Assembly (NCBI GenBank): GCA_008360955.1
Contig: LUCM01005581.1
Span: 252,242-316,241, forward strand
Source: Fasciolopsis buskii
Lineage: Eukaryota > Platyhelminthes > Trematoda > Plagiorchiida > Fasciolidae
Direction: 5' to 3'
DNA length: 64,000 nucleotides
Made by a program: the position numbers and the translations under genes. This document shows positions 53,201-64,000 of this stretch, piece after piece (the first letter of the stretch is position 1; every line of letters begins with the position of its first letter). The notes under the pieces were generated by a model, which worked only from the letters and a program-made list of their open reading frames with translations, was not told the DNA's origin and searched no databases.

Positions 53201-55870
53201 AGATGGGAAATTACTCTGAAAAAATTGAGAAAATCCAGAATTAACTTTAGAGAAGTTAACATTATCGATACTTGCTGATACACCTCAAATACAAATAGGG
53301 AGGAGTGAAAACACTGTGAAAAATATGTTGATTATTGACCAGCGGCGTAGATAATATTCCGGTTCATTTCTGCGCGGACTGCACTGAAATATGTCTTTTA
53401 AAAGATGACCCCTTTATTTGGGTTGCCGAAGGGCTGATTGCACGAGGTTGCAAAGCATTCAACATTTCACTTAACTGTTTCGAACTGTCGATGAGATGAT
53501 CAAACCATCAGTGCGTTTTGATGTCCCATTTTTGTTGACGACCGGTTAATGTACCAAAGCGAAAGAGAACCACCGTGTACAAAAGAGAAAATGGAACGAA
53601 GTTGTGAGGGTATGCTTGTTAGTGACAGTCAGTCGGTAATTACTGGGCTATTCATCGGAGATCACTGGAGGTTATCATGCCTGATGCTACCTCTACCCGT
53701 AGCCAGTAGGCGCTATCATAACAACCTAATGAATATTCCCAACCGTTGTTTCCCCCAATGTTACTATTGCAAAGCACAGTTAAGTTTGTGGATGAGAGAT
53801 TATTTTTAACTAAACTGCACATGATGATAAGAATCCGGTCGGGACTGCGTACCAATGTGTAAACTATAACCTTGTGTTAACCTGCACTCTAAGACCGTTT
53901 TTGAACCTCTGCTAACGATAGCTAGACAGTCATAGTAGAGGATCTAATTTATAATCCGATTCACAGCCGGCATTACCAATCTAAATACCCTCTTACCCCT
54001 TACCTTTAGGTATTCGCCGATACTGATAAGCCCACTGTCGAGGTTACTTAACTGGCTACGGATTTGCGTATTTTCCTTTCTAAATTTGATTATCTTCACG
54101 CACGACTCTTATTGAATTAATTACTTTTATTATAAACACAAAAACAACGCGATCACTGTCATTCAATTCTGTGGTGTGACTCAAGGCGAATCGAGTTTCG
54201 TTTCAGTTTGTACAACAGTTGCGAATGCTGCGCATATTTTTCATAAAGTTCAGTGTCATTCGCATCTTTGCGATCAGGTCCGTCCAGGACCAAAACCTAG
54301 TGTTGCCGTAAGTCACTCTCCCAGTGCAATCCGGCGGTCGATCAAAACAGTGGCTTTCAAAGCTCAATATTAACAGGTCATCCTCAAAGGTCGTTAATAT
54401 AAAGGATGCCAGTTGTTCAAATGAAAAATCAGTGACACCGTTTAACCAGATGGAGGCAAATGTTCACTGAGGAATGCGGATATCGAAAATACTCAATCAG
54501 CCAGCGGTTAGACTGCAGCGAGTGTACGGAGTCAAATAGCTGGAATAGGTAACGCCGCAGAATGAGAAAGTTATACCTCACTTGCACAAGTCACATCCCA
54601 GGTGACGTGTCAACTAAAACACTACGGGCACTATGTTGCACCGTATGCAGGGGGTTTGCTACGCTAGGTATGTGGTTTCACTGCTAACCATCTGGAACGT
54701 AGAAAAGTGAAATGAAAATGGTAAGCGGATCTTGGCATATCATACCTTACCTTGGTTCCCATTAGATTTACGCTGGATCAAAAGTCCAGCGAGACGGAGC
54801 ATATCGCATGAGAAAACTCATAACAAAAAGAGGGCAAATAACTTAAGGTAACGGTTGGAAAGTATGAAACGTGGACCTTACTCTCCAAGTGAAGAAGTCT
54901 TTAGGCATTGCAACTGGTGTTTTATATTTTACTGTGAAGAAGTACAGAGCTTATATCTCTTCGGCTTAGCTAATAATAATCAATTAGACCACGAGCGGAC
55001 TTAGTTCTGCATGACGCTTTCAACAATGGCTGGAGAAACTAGAGAACGCGACTAAGTGCAACAGTGTGTAGCGTACCTCAGCTCGAGAATATACTTCACC
55101 GATATACTTCTTTTATTTATAGCCTAAGCTATTTTCTTCCTGCACAGTGAATTTACCTATCACATGACCAGCTGATTCTGCAATATGACATTCGAAGAGG
55201 GGACAAAGTAGTTTAAATTTGATGATCATCAAAACAGTGAAAAATCCCATAGACATAGTGAGAAACAAAACAGGGTGTTGAGAGTTCTCTTGCATTTATT
55301 CGTAATGTCAGCACACAAAATTGTATATGATCTACTACAAACGGTGATAGGTTGCAGTTTTAGTAGTTGAAATATGTCCACTGTTGCGTATGTTTGTATG
55401 TGAAACCGGTGCAGGTCAAAATTATGGATTGGAGCTTCGATTCGCACCCGTGACCCGGGTCTGTAAGGGATCAAGACTTGCGGGAACTGGAAAACATGAA
55501 AATGACGGCTGGGCCATAAGCTGTGGGCTATTTTCTTCATCCTAGTAAGATAAGATTACTTTGGTCAGGTCTAATGGACAACAGTCAAATTTACGTTGCT
55601 CAAATCAGTCTGGTCAAGCAACAAACTGACGCTGTCCTTTGTCAGCCTGGATACTCCGTTTACAATGGCTTATCAGATCCTACCCAAATGGTTAAGGACA
55701 GGTGAATTCCGTAAATTGATGGCGATCCATCAGAACTGATTATTCCGCTAACGAAGAACTCGCATGTCCTTGATATTACCAGTGATTCTCTCGCTCACGG
55801 CAAAGGCCATAAAATAAATCATAATATATTTGTATTGCTCAGATGTAACATGTCCCCAGTCTCGTCGGAA

Positions 55871-56071
55871 TTAAGAGAGTGAGTGAATTTTAGACATGCC
55901 CTGGTACGAAATTTTTACTCCGAGGTAAACAAAAAGTGGATTTGGTGAGCTGTTGATGAAATGTTTATTGCCTGACCACATTTTCACGGCAGTCAGCATC
56001 ATACAAACATCATAAGCGAAGTTAGCAACTTCCGTCACACCGTTTTTGGCTGGGTATAGCAAAGAAGACAA
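55871..56071 (-). mobile_element. Possible LINE-type RT palm fragment
   Basis: A 66-codon minus-strand frame contains FAYDVCMML (compare FADDVxLL, with the first Asp of the ADD pair replaced by Tyr) and, closer than usual, FVYLGVKISYQG (compare FKYLGVxISxxG). The spacing would require an internal deletion. Low confidence; not tied to any neighbouring element. Confidence 0.2.
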
Positions 56072-59000
56072 CCAGAGTACGATATACTAAATTTTTCTAT
56101 AGATAAAAGGTACTTCAGTCGGATCCAGTTTGAGGCAGCTTCGCTTTTATGCAGATAATGTCATGTATTATGATGTTTAGGAAAGACTTTAATCGGCCAA
56201 AACACGCTGATAAGCGTGAGAAATTATCGTGGAAACAGCTGTAACTTGTGATTTTGGAACAGTCTGCCAGATGCAATTCCAGTTTCATCCGGGCATAAGA
56301 ATCCCACAGACGTTGGTAATCGTGACCTTCGCACCTGCGATCTGAGTGTTTTGATCGCTCTCTCATCCACGTTTAGGGGTAAAACACTGAGAAGCTCGAA
56401 ATTACGCCAGAATCAATGTTTACATGTCAAAAACAGGTTGATAGAATGTTTCCTGAATATTTCAGAAAATCTGCACAACTCTACACCAGACTCAGTATAA
56501 ATGTCTATGTGATCTACCAAATAATTACAGAAAACCGGGGGAAATAAAATGAGTGGCAGAAATTACAAGGATGAAAAGCGCAAATGAAAAAACAATCGTT
56601 CGACTACCAAGATAGGGCCAAACTGATAAGCTATCAATAAAATGTGAAATTTTAGTTTATCAATTCACATCCACTTGGGTCTAAGCAACTTTGGTACGGC
56701 ATCTCTTCATCGTGCTTCATACGAACCTAAGTGAGTTGTTGTGACGGACACAGTACGTTGTTTGCTGGATCAGTTTAGGTTTCACTGAGAGCCTGAATTT
56801 CTTCGTTTTAGAAAGTGATTATTCGCCATTTCGATGTCACGTGGTGGCGTGTTTACGTCTGATGGCAATGATGGTATTTTCATTTTGGTCTTTTTGTCAA
56901 ACAGCAAATAGTAATAATTATGGAAAGAGTTAGAGGCCAATCGTAGATATCCTAATGGGCATTGACGGCTGATAGCATGATTTAAACCTAGCAACAAAAC
57001 TCTTCGACTTTTGTTATTTTCTTCTTAAAAATAGACCAACCATAAAATTCGGAGTTCCGAATCCCAAATCCGCCGGTCACGTTGACGGTAGGCGGCAATT
57101 TCCTGTCACAACGGATGTGATGAAACCTTAAATGTTTCTGCACTACTCCGAGTTTCAGGGTAATTGCTGTACTACCGCTCTCCCTCCCTTGAACTGGACC
57201 CTAGTAGCCAAGAGATATGGTGCTTCCAATAAAAATATGAGCTAAGTAAGTACAATGCTTCAATGTTTTCTTTATGGTCAGTTGAGCGATGACATCACAT
57301 GGTGAATTATTTCATAAGTCAAAATAATTTGGTAAAATAGAGCACTTTGACGTTAACCTACAGATACTACTTAGTTTAGATCAGGAAAATAACATTTTAC
57401 ACCGATTTTCTACCATTCGTACGGTTACGGAAACGACAACTGCACTGACTAAGTGAAAGTCGAAGTTTATGGACTAATTGAAGTCCTCGCCGTTGACTCC
57501 TTTGTTACCACATTCTGATCCTAGTCTAACAAACAACGATCATTAAAACAGTGATTTCAAGATGGATGATTCTTATATGGATAGCTTCAAAGCAAACTCC
57601 ATCAGGATCCCATTCTGCCAAGACTTTGTGAAAAATAATTTTTGATACCTAATGAAAATCTCCTGTACGCTAATTTTACTTGCTCTTTAGGAGAGCCTTT
57701 AACTAAGGCCGATTTCCAGCAATAAATCGGCTAACTTGTTAGATATCAACCTTGTCGACATCAATTATACCTAAAGAGTGATTTTTATTCATCAGTGTAT
57801 CCATAAAACATTACTGTCGTCGAGATATTTACTATTGCCTTCTACGAGTCGATGAATCCAATTGAATTTTACACTTGTGTTCGTCTTCTTCAACCGTGTT
57901 TCCAAAGGCAATGATTACGTCACCGGCATGGTGGCAGTAGAGAACAGGTCTCCAATATTTATTTTTATTCAATCCGAGTCATTTCATTTTTGGACACAGC
58001 TTTTGGAGAGAAAAAATTATACCCTTGATTGGTACCGAAGCATGAGACAATCAGATAATAAGTTACAAACACACTGATTTATCAAATCACACGCTATGTC
58101 CGTCATAAAAGTCCATTGAGGTTTGTATGCAAAGTTTAGGTAACACTGTATGACAAATGCTTAGACAGTGATCACTGGGAATTACAAACCGGAACTTTGC
58201 AGACGGTGCCAGTGGCCTATCAAGCCGATGTCCTCGTCGTGAATATTTACTTTTCCCTTTTATTCTTGGCACTCATTTCATCTTCTTTCAAGTTGGTTTA
58301 TTTTCTCAAACCGCTTAAATAGCTGCATTGACTGTGATTCTTGCGTTCACACACATCGTTTTTTGGTACTCACTAATTTTCAGTAATTCTTATTGGCTTT
58401 CTTGTCCCGAAACTAATAAGCCCATTTTCATTTTTTCGTCACAAGATTTATTGAGTGTGTTTGGATTATGACACTCACTGGATGTTAGTATACTCCCAGT
58501 TTCAGAAGTAATGGCAGAAATTTCGTTTTCAGATTATAATCCCTGAAGGGCATATATTTCTTAAAGAAAAATGTTGATGTTGTATAGGTTCGTTTTCCTC
58601 AGTTTTCGTCACAAATCGCTGGCTTTCAATAGAACATGGAGTCATTTGGAACAGGTAGGTTTTTCTGTGGTTTAAACTAACGGACAGAGAGATAGGCCAT
58701 TCAGTGTGAATCCAAATGAACTGTTGGAAAACGCGATCAGTAACAAAGGAATAACGGCCGAGCTGCACACGCTACCAGTATGATTGACTTACGTTCAGCA
58801 ACTTTGGACCTATAGTGCTGGTTACATGGCATACACTGTCCCCGGGTTCGTTGACTTGTGTTGACAGCATCATAAATTTCGCATTCCAATTCATCTCAAC
58901 TTTACTGGATCAACTTTTGTTTCAATGCATTTTGGTGCCCATTGCTGCCAGGCAACGGCTGGTCATTTTGAGGAACTGAAAACATGGCCGGTGGCAATAA

Positions 59001-62000
59001 AGCGAGAATAATAGTTCGATCTCTAACGTTTTAAAACTGGGTGCCTGTCAGTCGGTTCGTGGTATGATCCGATTCAAGTGCCAAGTAAACCACGTAACTG
59101 AGCCTCATGTATATTGGTGATTACCGTTATTGAAGTATAGGGTAGAAAATCAACATGCACAATTTATGTTGCCCATTCGGTTGTCATCGTTCGTGTCAAT
59201 AGAATTTCACAGTTTGCAACGCTCAGTATAGTTATTTTAGTTCACACGAAAAATTATTGAACAAGCGTTTCACTTAAGATTTTTTAAGCTCATCCATTGC
59301 AGAACCTGATCACAACTGAGGTAGCTACTATCTATTCACTAAATCCAGCTGCACGCGTGCAAAAGCAAACGTCAAAGTACTGTCCTTAATCCGCATCGGA
59401 ATCACCGAAGGATAAAAGAGAACGAACCAGCAAATTTTACGGAACAGCCCCTCGCTTCCCAAGATTGTTCTCAATCTGACGGTGAGAACATTCTAAGAGT
59501 TATTCTCTCGCGGTTAAGTGAGACCGTTTCTGGCTTTACTAATGGCGCAGCCCGACATGAAGTTGCTCTACCCACTCAGTCTTATCATAGACAGAACGCT
59601 TATCGGTGCTACTCAACGATTTTACTGCACATACGTTACGAAGATACCATGTAAACCAAAACATGTCATGCCAATTAGCTGCAAGTACTGAGTACCAAGT
59701 CCGCTATTTTAAGCAACCAAATATTTTTGCAAAAAGCCCTGTGTTCAGCATATTTTTCATCATATAAAGCGTACTTACGGATAAAGCAAACATTTGGACA
59801 AGCTGACCATTATTACTTCCGCTATATGAATTCCATAGGTATTGCATCGTTACAAATGTTACCAAATACAACCTCGTCCCATAATTCAGGTGACATCGTA
59901 CTGTCTAGTTTCGTCGTTAAGCCAAACATCGCTGCATCCTCTGGCATTTCCTATCAGTAAATTGCATGGTTCATTACAATAAGTAGATTGTCAGAATATT
60001 GTCAAATTTACCACGCAACATAATGCGCACGCACATTGATGAAACGTCGAAACTATCATGTCCTATAAAGCACGTACGAGGTGGGCGTGGAAGCGGTATG
60101 CAAATCTAGGTCGACTAGAAAACATACACGGCACAGTCATTTGCCTCGCTTCTGGCAATTAATTTCATTTGCATGCAGGTTGCAGACAGCGTGGGTGGAA
60201 GGAAACCAGCTACTCAAATCGACTACGGTAAAGCGTCTAGTTGATAGACAGTACTTTCACTAGTATACAAAGTCGTATACGCATTCTGTAAGCAGAGGTA
60301 AACAGAAGGGCAAACGAGATCATTGGGCAAGTTATGAACAGCAACGTTCTATTAACAGTTGTGCAACCTGCCATCAAGGAGCAAACGAGTTTCAATTACC
60401 GGTGTCCATATTTTGAACTCCTCAAGAATTTGCAGGCGAAATTTAAAAATTTCATATCAAGGCTCGCGGAATATTTACCACTTTATATAAGTGTTGTGCT
60501 CTTACGTGATGCTAAAACGAAATACTGGCTCTGTTTGTTCATCATTTTAGTTTTTGCTATTAAGCTCATCTAAGAGCCTGAAGGGAAAATTCTCTGTTCC
60601 TTTTCCGTGCTGCTTTTTCTCCCAAGACTAGTGAAAAAATTGACTGGCTTCTTCATAATTTGTCCCCTGAAGAATAACAACGAATCCATCTTAACTTTTA
60701 ATTTCTGACATTTACGTAAGCATGACTTGAGTGACTTTAATGTACCCCACCAAAGGGCTCTAACGTTGGCCAACTGTCTGAAGACTTGTTCTGTAAAGCA
60801 GAAAAGTGGAACAGAATGTTCGAAATGACCTGTCCTCCAGTTCATGCCCTTTCTAATCATCTTAGATCGCCAACCAAAAGCCTTTTTGTGTTTCCAGAAC
60901 CGCCGATGATTAGGAAATTTGGTTTGCATGCATTTGACTGAATACAATGCCCCGAAAATACATGAGAAGCAATGTTACTTTAATTCCGCATTTTATGGAG
61001 AACACACTAGTCTGGAGAAACCTCATCGCTTCCTCGACGCTGCTGTTGCTTACATGGCGGGTTTGACCTTTTATCTATCTGAATCTCAGGGCTACTCCGA
61101 GCATCATACATCTCAGACGTCGGATCCAACTTCATCTCTGACGGTTTGTCTTAAGAACATTATCACGCGGATATCTATAAGAATTTTAGTCTTATATATA
61201 TAGGGACTTAAACTCACGTGATGCTGTGAACCACAGCCAGAGCAGTGTTAGTGTATTAATTAATAAAACTGTTTACTTACCAAATCAGTCGTCATGAAAG
61301 CAGAATAAACGGTGATCGCGTCATGAACAGTTTTGACTTATTTAACCACCTTGCCGTAAAACGCTTAACCACTGGCAAATTAGAACAGAAACGTGGGTTG
61401 CAATATCTGAACGTCTACTTTTTGTTTCGAAAACTGCAGTGATGTGGACCCTGTGACCTTTTTCATGAACACTTGAAGCACATCTCATCACTTTTCGGTT
61501 CATTGACGAGCAAGCAGCTCTTTTGGGGCTCGTTGGTAACAAAAATCGGATTCCTTAGAATGGAACCGCTTTTTATTAAAGCTGACTGAGTGTGCAGTAT
61601 GAAATTTTGTTGTTTTCGCGACAAGAATCAAGGTTAGTGTGGGTTGCAAAACTTCATTTTAAAAGCCCAAAGGAGGCAGAATCGTTATTTGGTTGCTTCG
61701 TCACTCCTCCAGAATGAAGTGTCCAGAGCGGTTTCAGAAATATTAAGTGGGTCATTCTAATGAAACTCCTTGTTGAAAGGATAAATGAAAACAAAATATA
61801 TCTTAGTTGGGCAATGATTTCGATGTACCTGGGGTGAAAAGTGGGTGTCTCAAATTTTCGGCTGGCTTACTTTTTGCAATACGTTTTAGAATCTTCTGGA
61901 AATACGTTAATTGAAAGCCAAACCACACCGGCTTTCGTCGGAGTCAAGAGTCAACAGAAAAATTTGAAATTCCATCAAACTCTATCCTTTTTCTGTTATA

Positions 62001-63549
62001 TGTAAATCACTGAAACATCTACAATAGAAAGCAAAAAGAGTGGGCCAATCGGAGAAAACAAAATGAATGCAATCGGAATGCACCGGTCAAAACGTTCACA
62101 TCCTAAGCCCTTATTCATAAAGTCTGGTTCTAAACTAGGGTCCGTTTTGGTATGGATTTTGTACAAATAAAACGGTCTCGCTTGAAGGAAAACATAAGAC
62201 TCTTTAATCGCTTTGACTAATTTTTATAATCTATCCCAATTAGTTGGTCTGTGTGTATAAAAATGACACACCTGGAATGAGTGCATTTCTCCACTTGTCT
62301 TTTTTCGAAGGGTGGTCCAAAGCAATACTTGGAGAAAAGCAACCAAGTGAACACTGATTCTGTTTGACCTAGAAATGCTTGTTCTTAGTTATTGCCACCC
62401 ACAGCTTAAAAAACGATAGCTATAGCGCGATAAAATGTGATGGTTTTTCGTGTCCCATGTCTATTTTAAACTCGGCAAGGAAATGGAAGTTAAAAGGAAA
62501 TTAATTCTCAAAACTGAAACCTGAATATGATTGCTTGTATGCTTATTTCTTTTGAAAAGCCAGTGATGGAAAAGACCCGAAGTTGTTGAGTAGAAAGCAG
62601 AAAAAAGCCAACGACACTGGGCAGATCAACATTTTGTTAAATAGAAAAAATGCACATTTTGGGGTTGTAGCATTTTTCATCTTTTTCATTGCTGGATACA
62701 ACGAGAGGGAATTCACAATGAAACGACTTACTGTTAGGCAGAAGTTTGTTTGATATAATTAATTGAGAACGAGTTTATTGAGCTTAATTTTGAACAAACT
62801 TCAAAGTATTTTGGTAGGTATTACTAAAATATGGGTGTCTGTTATTTGACTACTTCCGTTCGACATGCGTGAGAATCTAGGCTACCCTGATAAAAGGTTC
62901 TGATTGGGGATTGGATGTTACATGGGAATCTTTGCTGGGCTTAGCAGCCAACTGTTCAGTCCTGATCCAGAATAGAATGTTCCTAATGGCCTATAACAAG
63001 GAGCAACAATAAACAGGTGTCCGAATTCTTTAATTGAATTAAAAAAGTAAACAAATGTGCGAAAACAGAGGGATGGTGTGCTGGTAAACCTAGAAGAGAG
63101 AATGTTCTCGGGAAACAAGGGACAACCAAGTCATAATCTTTTGGAAACGAATAAAACAGTGCCTTTACAGAGACTGCGGACAGGAAGGCTTCGGAGGTTT
63201 TAGAGCTGCAATTGACAGACCCTCCTTTACAGGTGATTCTCAAGCTGCAGGCCACTGATGAACTAAGAACAAACCGTCACGAACAATGGTGTTGATAATC
63301 TGGTGAGAAGAAATGGAAAACAGACTGTTTCGGCAGTGTTAATCAGGAGAATGTTTAAAGGAGAGGAATTAACCGAAAGTATGGCAGTGTGGAAAACATT
63401 AATTACCACTAGGACCAGATGGGATGACTGAGATAGATTCGACTGACTTATTAATAAAACATGAAGTCCCAAACATACGGGTAGAACTGAAACCGTCCGT
63501 GTGCAATTTCGACCGCAAACATTTGTGCCGAAGGCCGTTAGCTAGGATT

Positions 63550-63565
63550 TATATATATATATATA
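63550..63565. repeat. Short (TA)n repeat
   Basis: Eight TA units, uninterrupted, near the right end of the window. Confidence 0.9.
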
Positions 63566-64000
63566 CAGAAAACTAAATGAACCTCACAAAATCTGCAAGA
63601 TCATGACCGGATGGCGTAAAATTCCTAATACCATGAGTATGTCACATGGACTCGCAACAAAATGTTTGTGATCAAGACCCGTAGGTTAGACAGTCACAAT
63701 CTCTTGAAATATAGAGGAGCCACTGCCAAGAAATCAGCAGAGAGGTCAACATTTTGCGGAACACTGCTTTGCTGAAGGAATAATATATACATCTACCGGT
63801 GACGGGCTCGCCCTTTGACTGGCTGTCATCGTTGTTCCGTTTTATTGTTGTCGGACATTCGGTTCGATTGTGATCTCCGTCCGCCATTACAATCGATCGG
63901 AATTATTGCTGTTTAAAAACCTTATCGTTTCTCAACACATATTGGGATCCCGCATTGCTGCACCTCAAAGAACTCATCCATCTAAAAGAGGCACTCGTAC

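Larger units (their letters stand above)
41267..64000. other. Non-coding DNA downstream, no supported gene
   Basis: Beyond the weak candidates listed separately (43365, 46368, 55871) and the small repeats, no gene is supported. Frames at 48053-48391 (plus), 60570-60947 (minus) and 60919-61203 (plus) are each about 95-125 codons with no recognisable domain or paired splice sites. Confidence 0.6.

Noticed and set aside
1..64000. CRISPR array, operon-like gene cluster, rRNA or phage module
   Set aside because: No regularly spaced repeats, no closely packed long frames and no rRNA-like sequence; the window is clearly eukaryotic.

Overview
This is a metazoan genomic window: about 39-40% GC by eye, mostly non-coding, with one confidently supported protein-coding gene and no bacterial-style gene packing. 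The gene is a spliced rhodopsin-type (class A) G-protein-coupled receptor on the + strand, spanning 20847-39045. Its three coding exons are 20847-21587, 36402-37382 and 38629-39045. They join in phase 0 at GT/AG introns of 14,814 and 1,246 bp and give a 712-residue protein. The long first intron, the extended third cytoplasmic loop and the NFxxY form of the TM7 motif are features I associate with invertebrate neuropeptide receptors. A flatworm or other lophotrochozoan host is my best guess, but nothing in the window proves the taxon.

Layout. 1-20.6 kb is upstream non-coding DNA. It holds one weak secreted-protein exon candidate (77-272), a (CA)n and a (TA)n microsatellite, a stop-poor block at 14.75-15.77 kb and a decayed non-LTR retrotransposon in + orientation at about 7.56-9.33 kb. 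In that element, remnants of the endonuclease end, the reverse-transcriptase start and a later RT/thumb block lie in the canonical order. 20.62-20.70 kb carries three CCAAT boxes spaced 31-32 bp apart, just upstream of the receptor start codon, and is the likely core promoter. 21.6-36.4 kb is intron 1. 39.05-39.57 kb is the probable 3' UTR, ending at an AATAAA; most of it is antisense to an integrase/transposase-like fossil ORF. 39.6-64 kb is non-coding DNA with weak traces of mobile elements (a Gypsy-like RT trace near 41 kb and an RT-like trace near 56 kb), a Z-DNA-prone tract and a short TA repeat.

Function. The receptor is expected to sit in the plasma membrane, bind an extracellular ligand (most likely a peptide) and couple to heterotrimeric G proteins. 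I cannot assign the ligand. I found no second gene that would form a pathway with it, and no RNA genes or CRISPR arrays. Most short open frames here (60-100 codons) occur at the density expected by chance in DNA of this composition and are not reported as genes.
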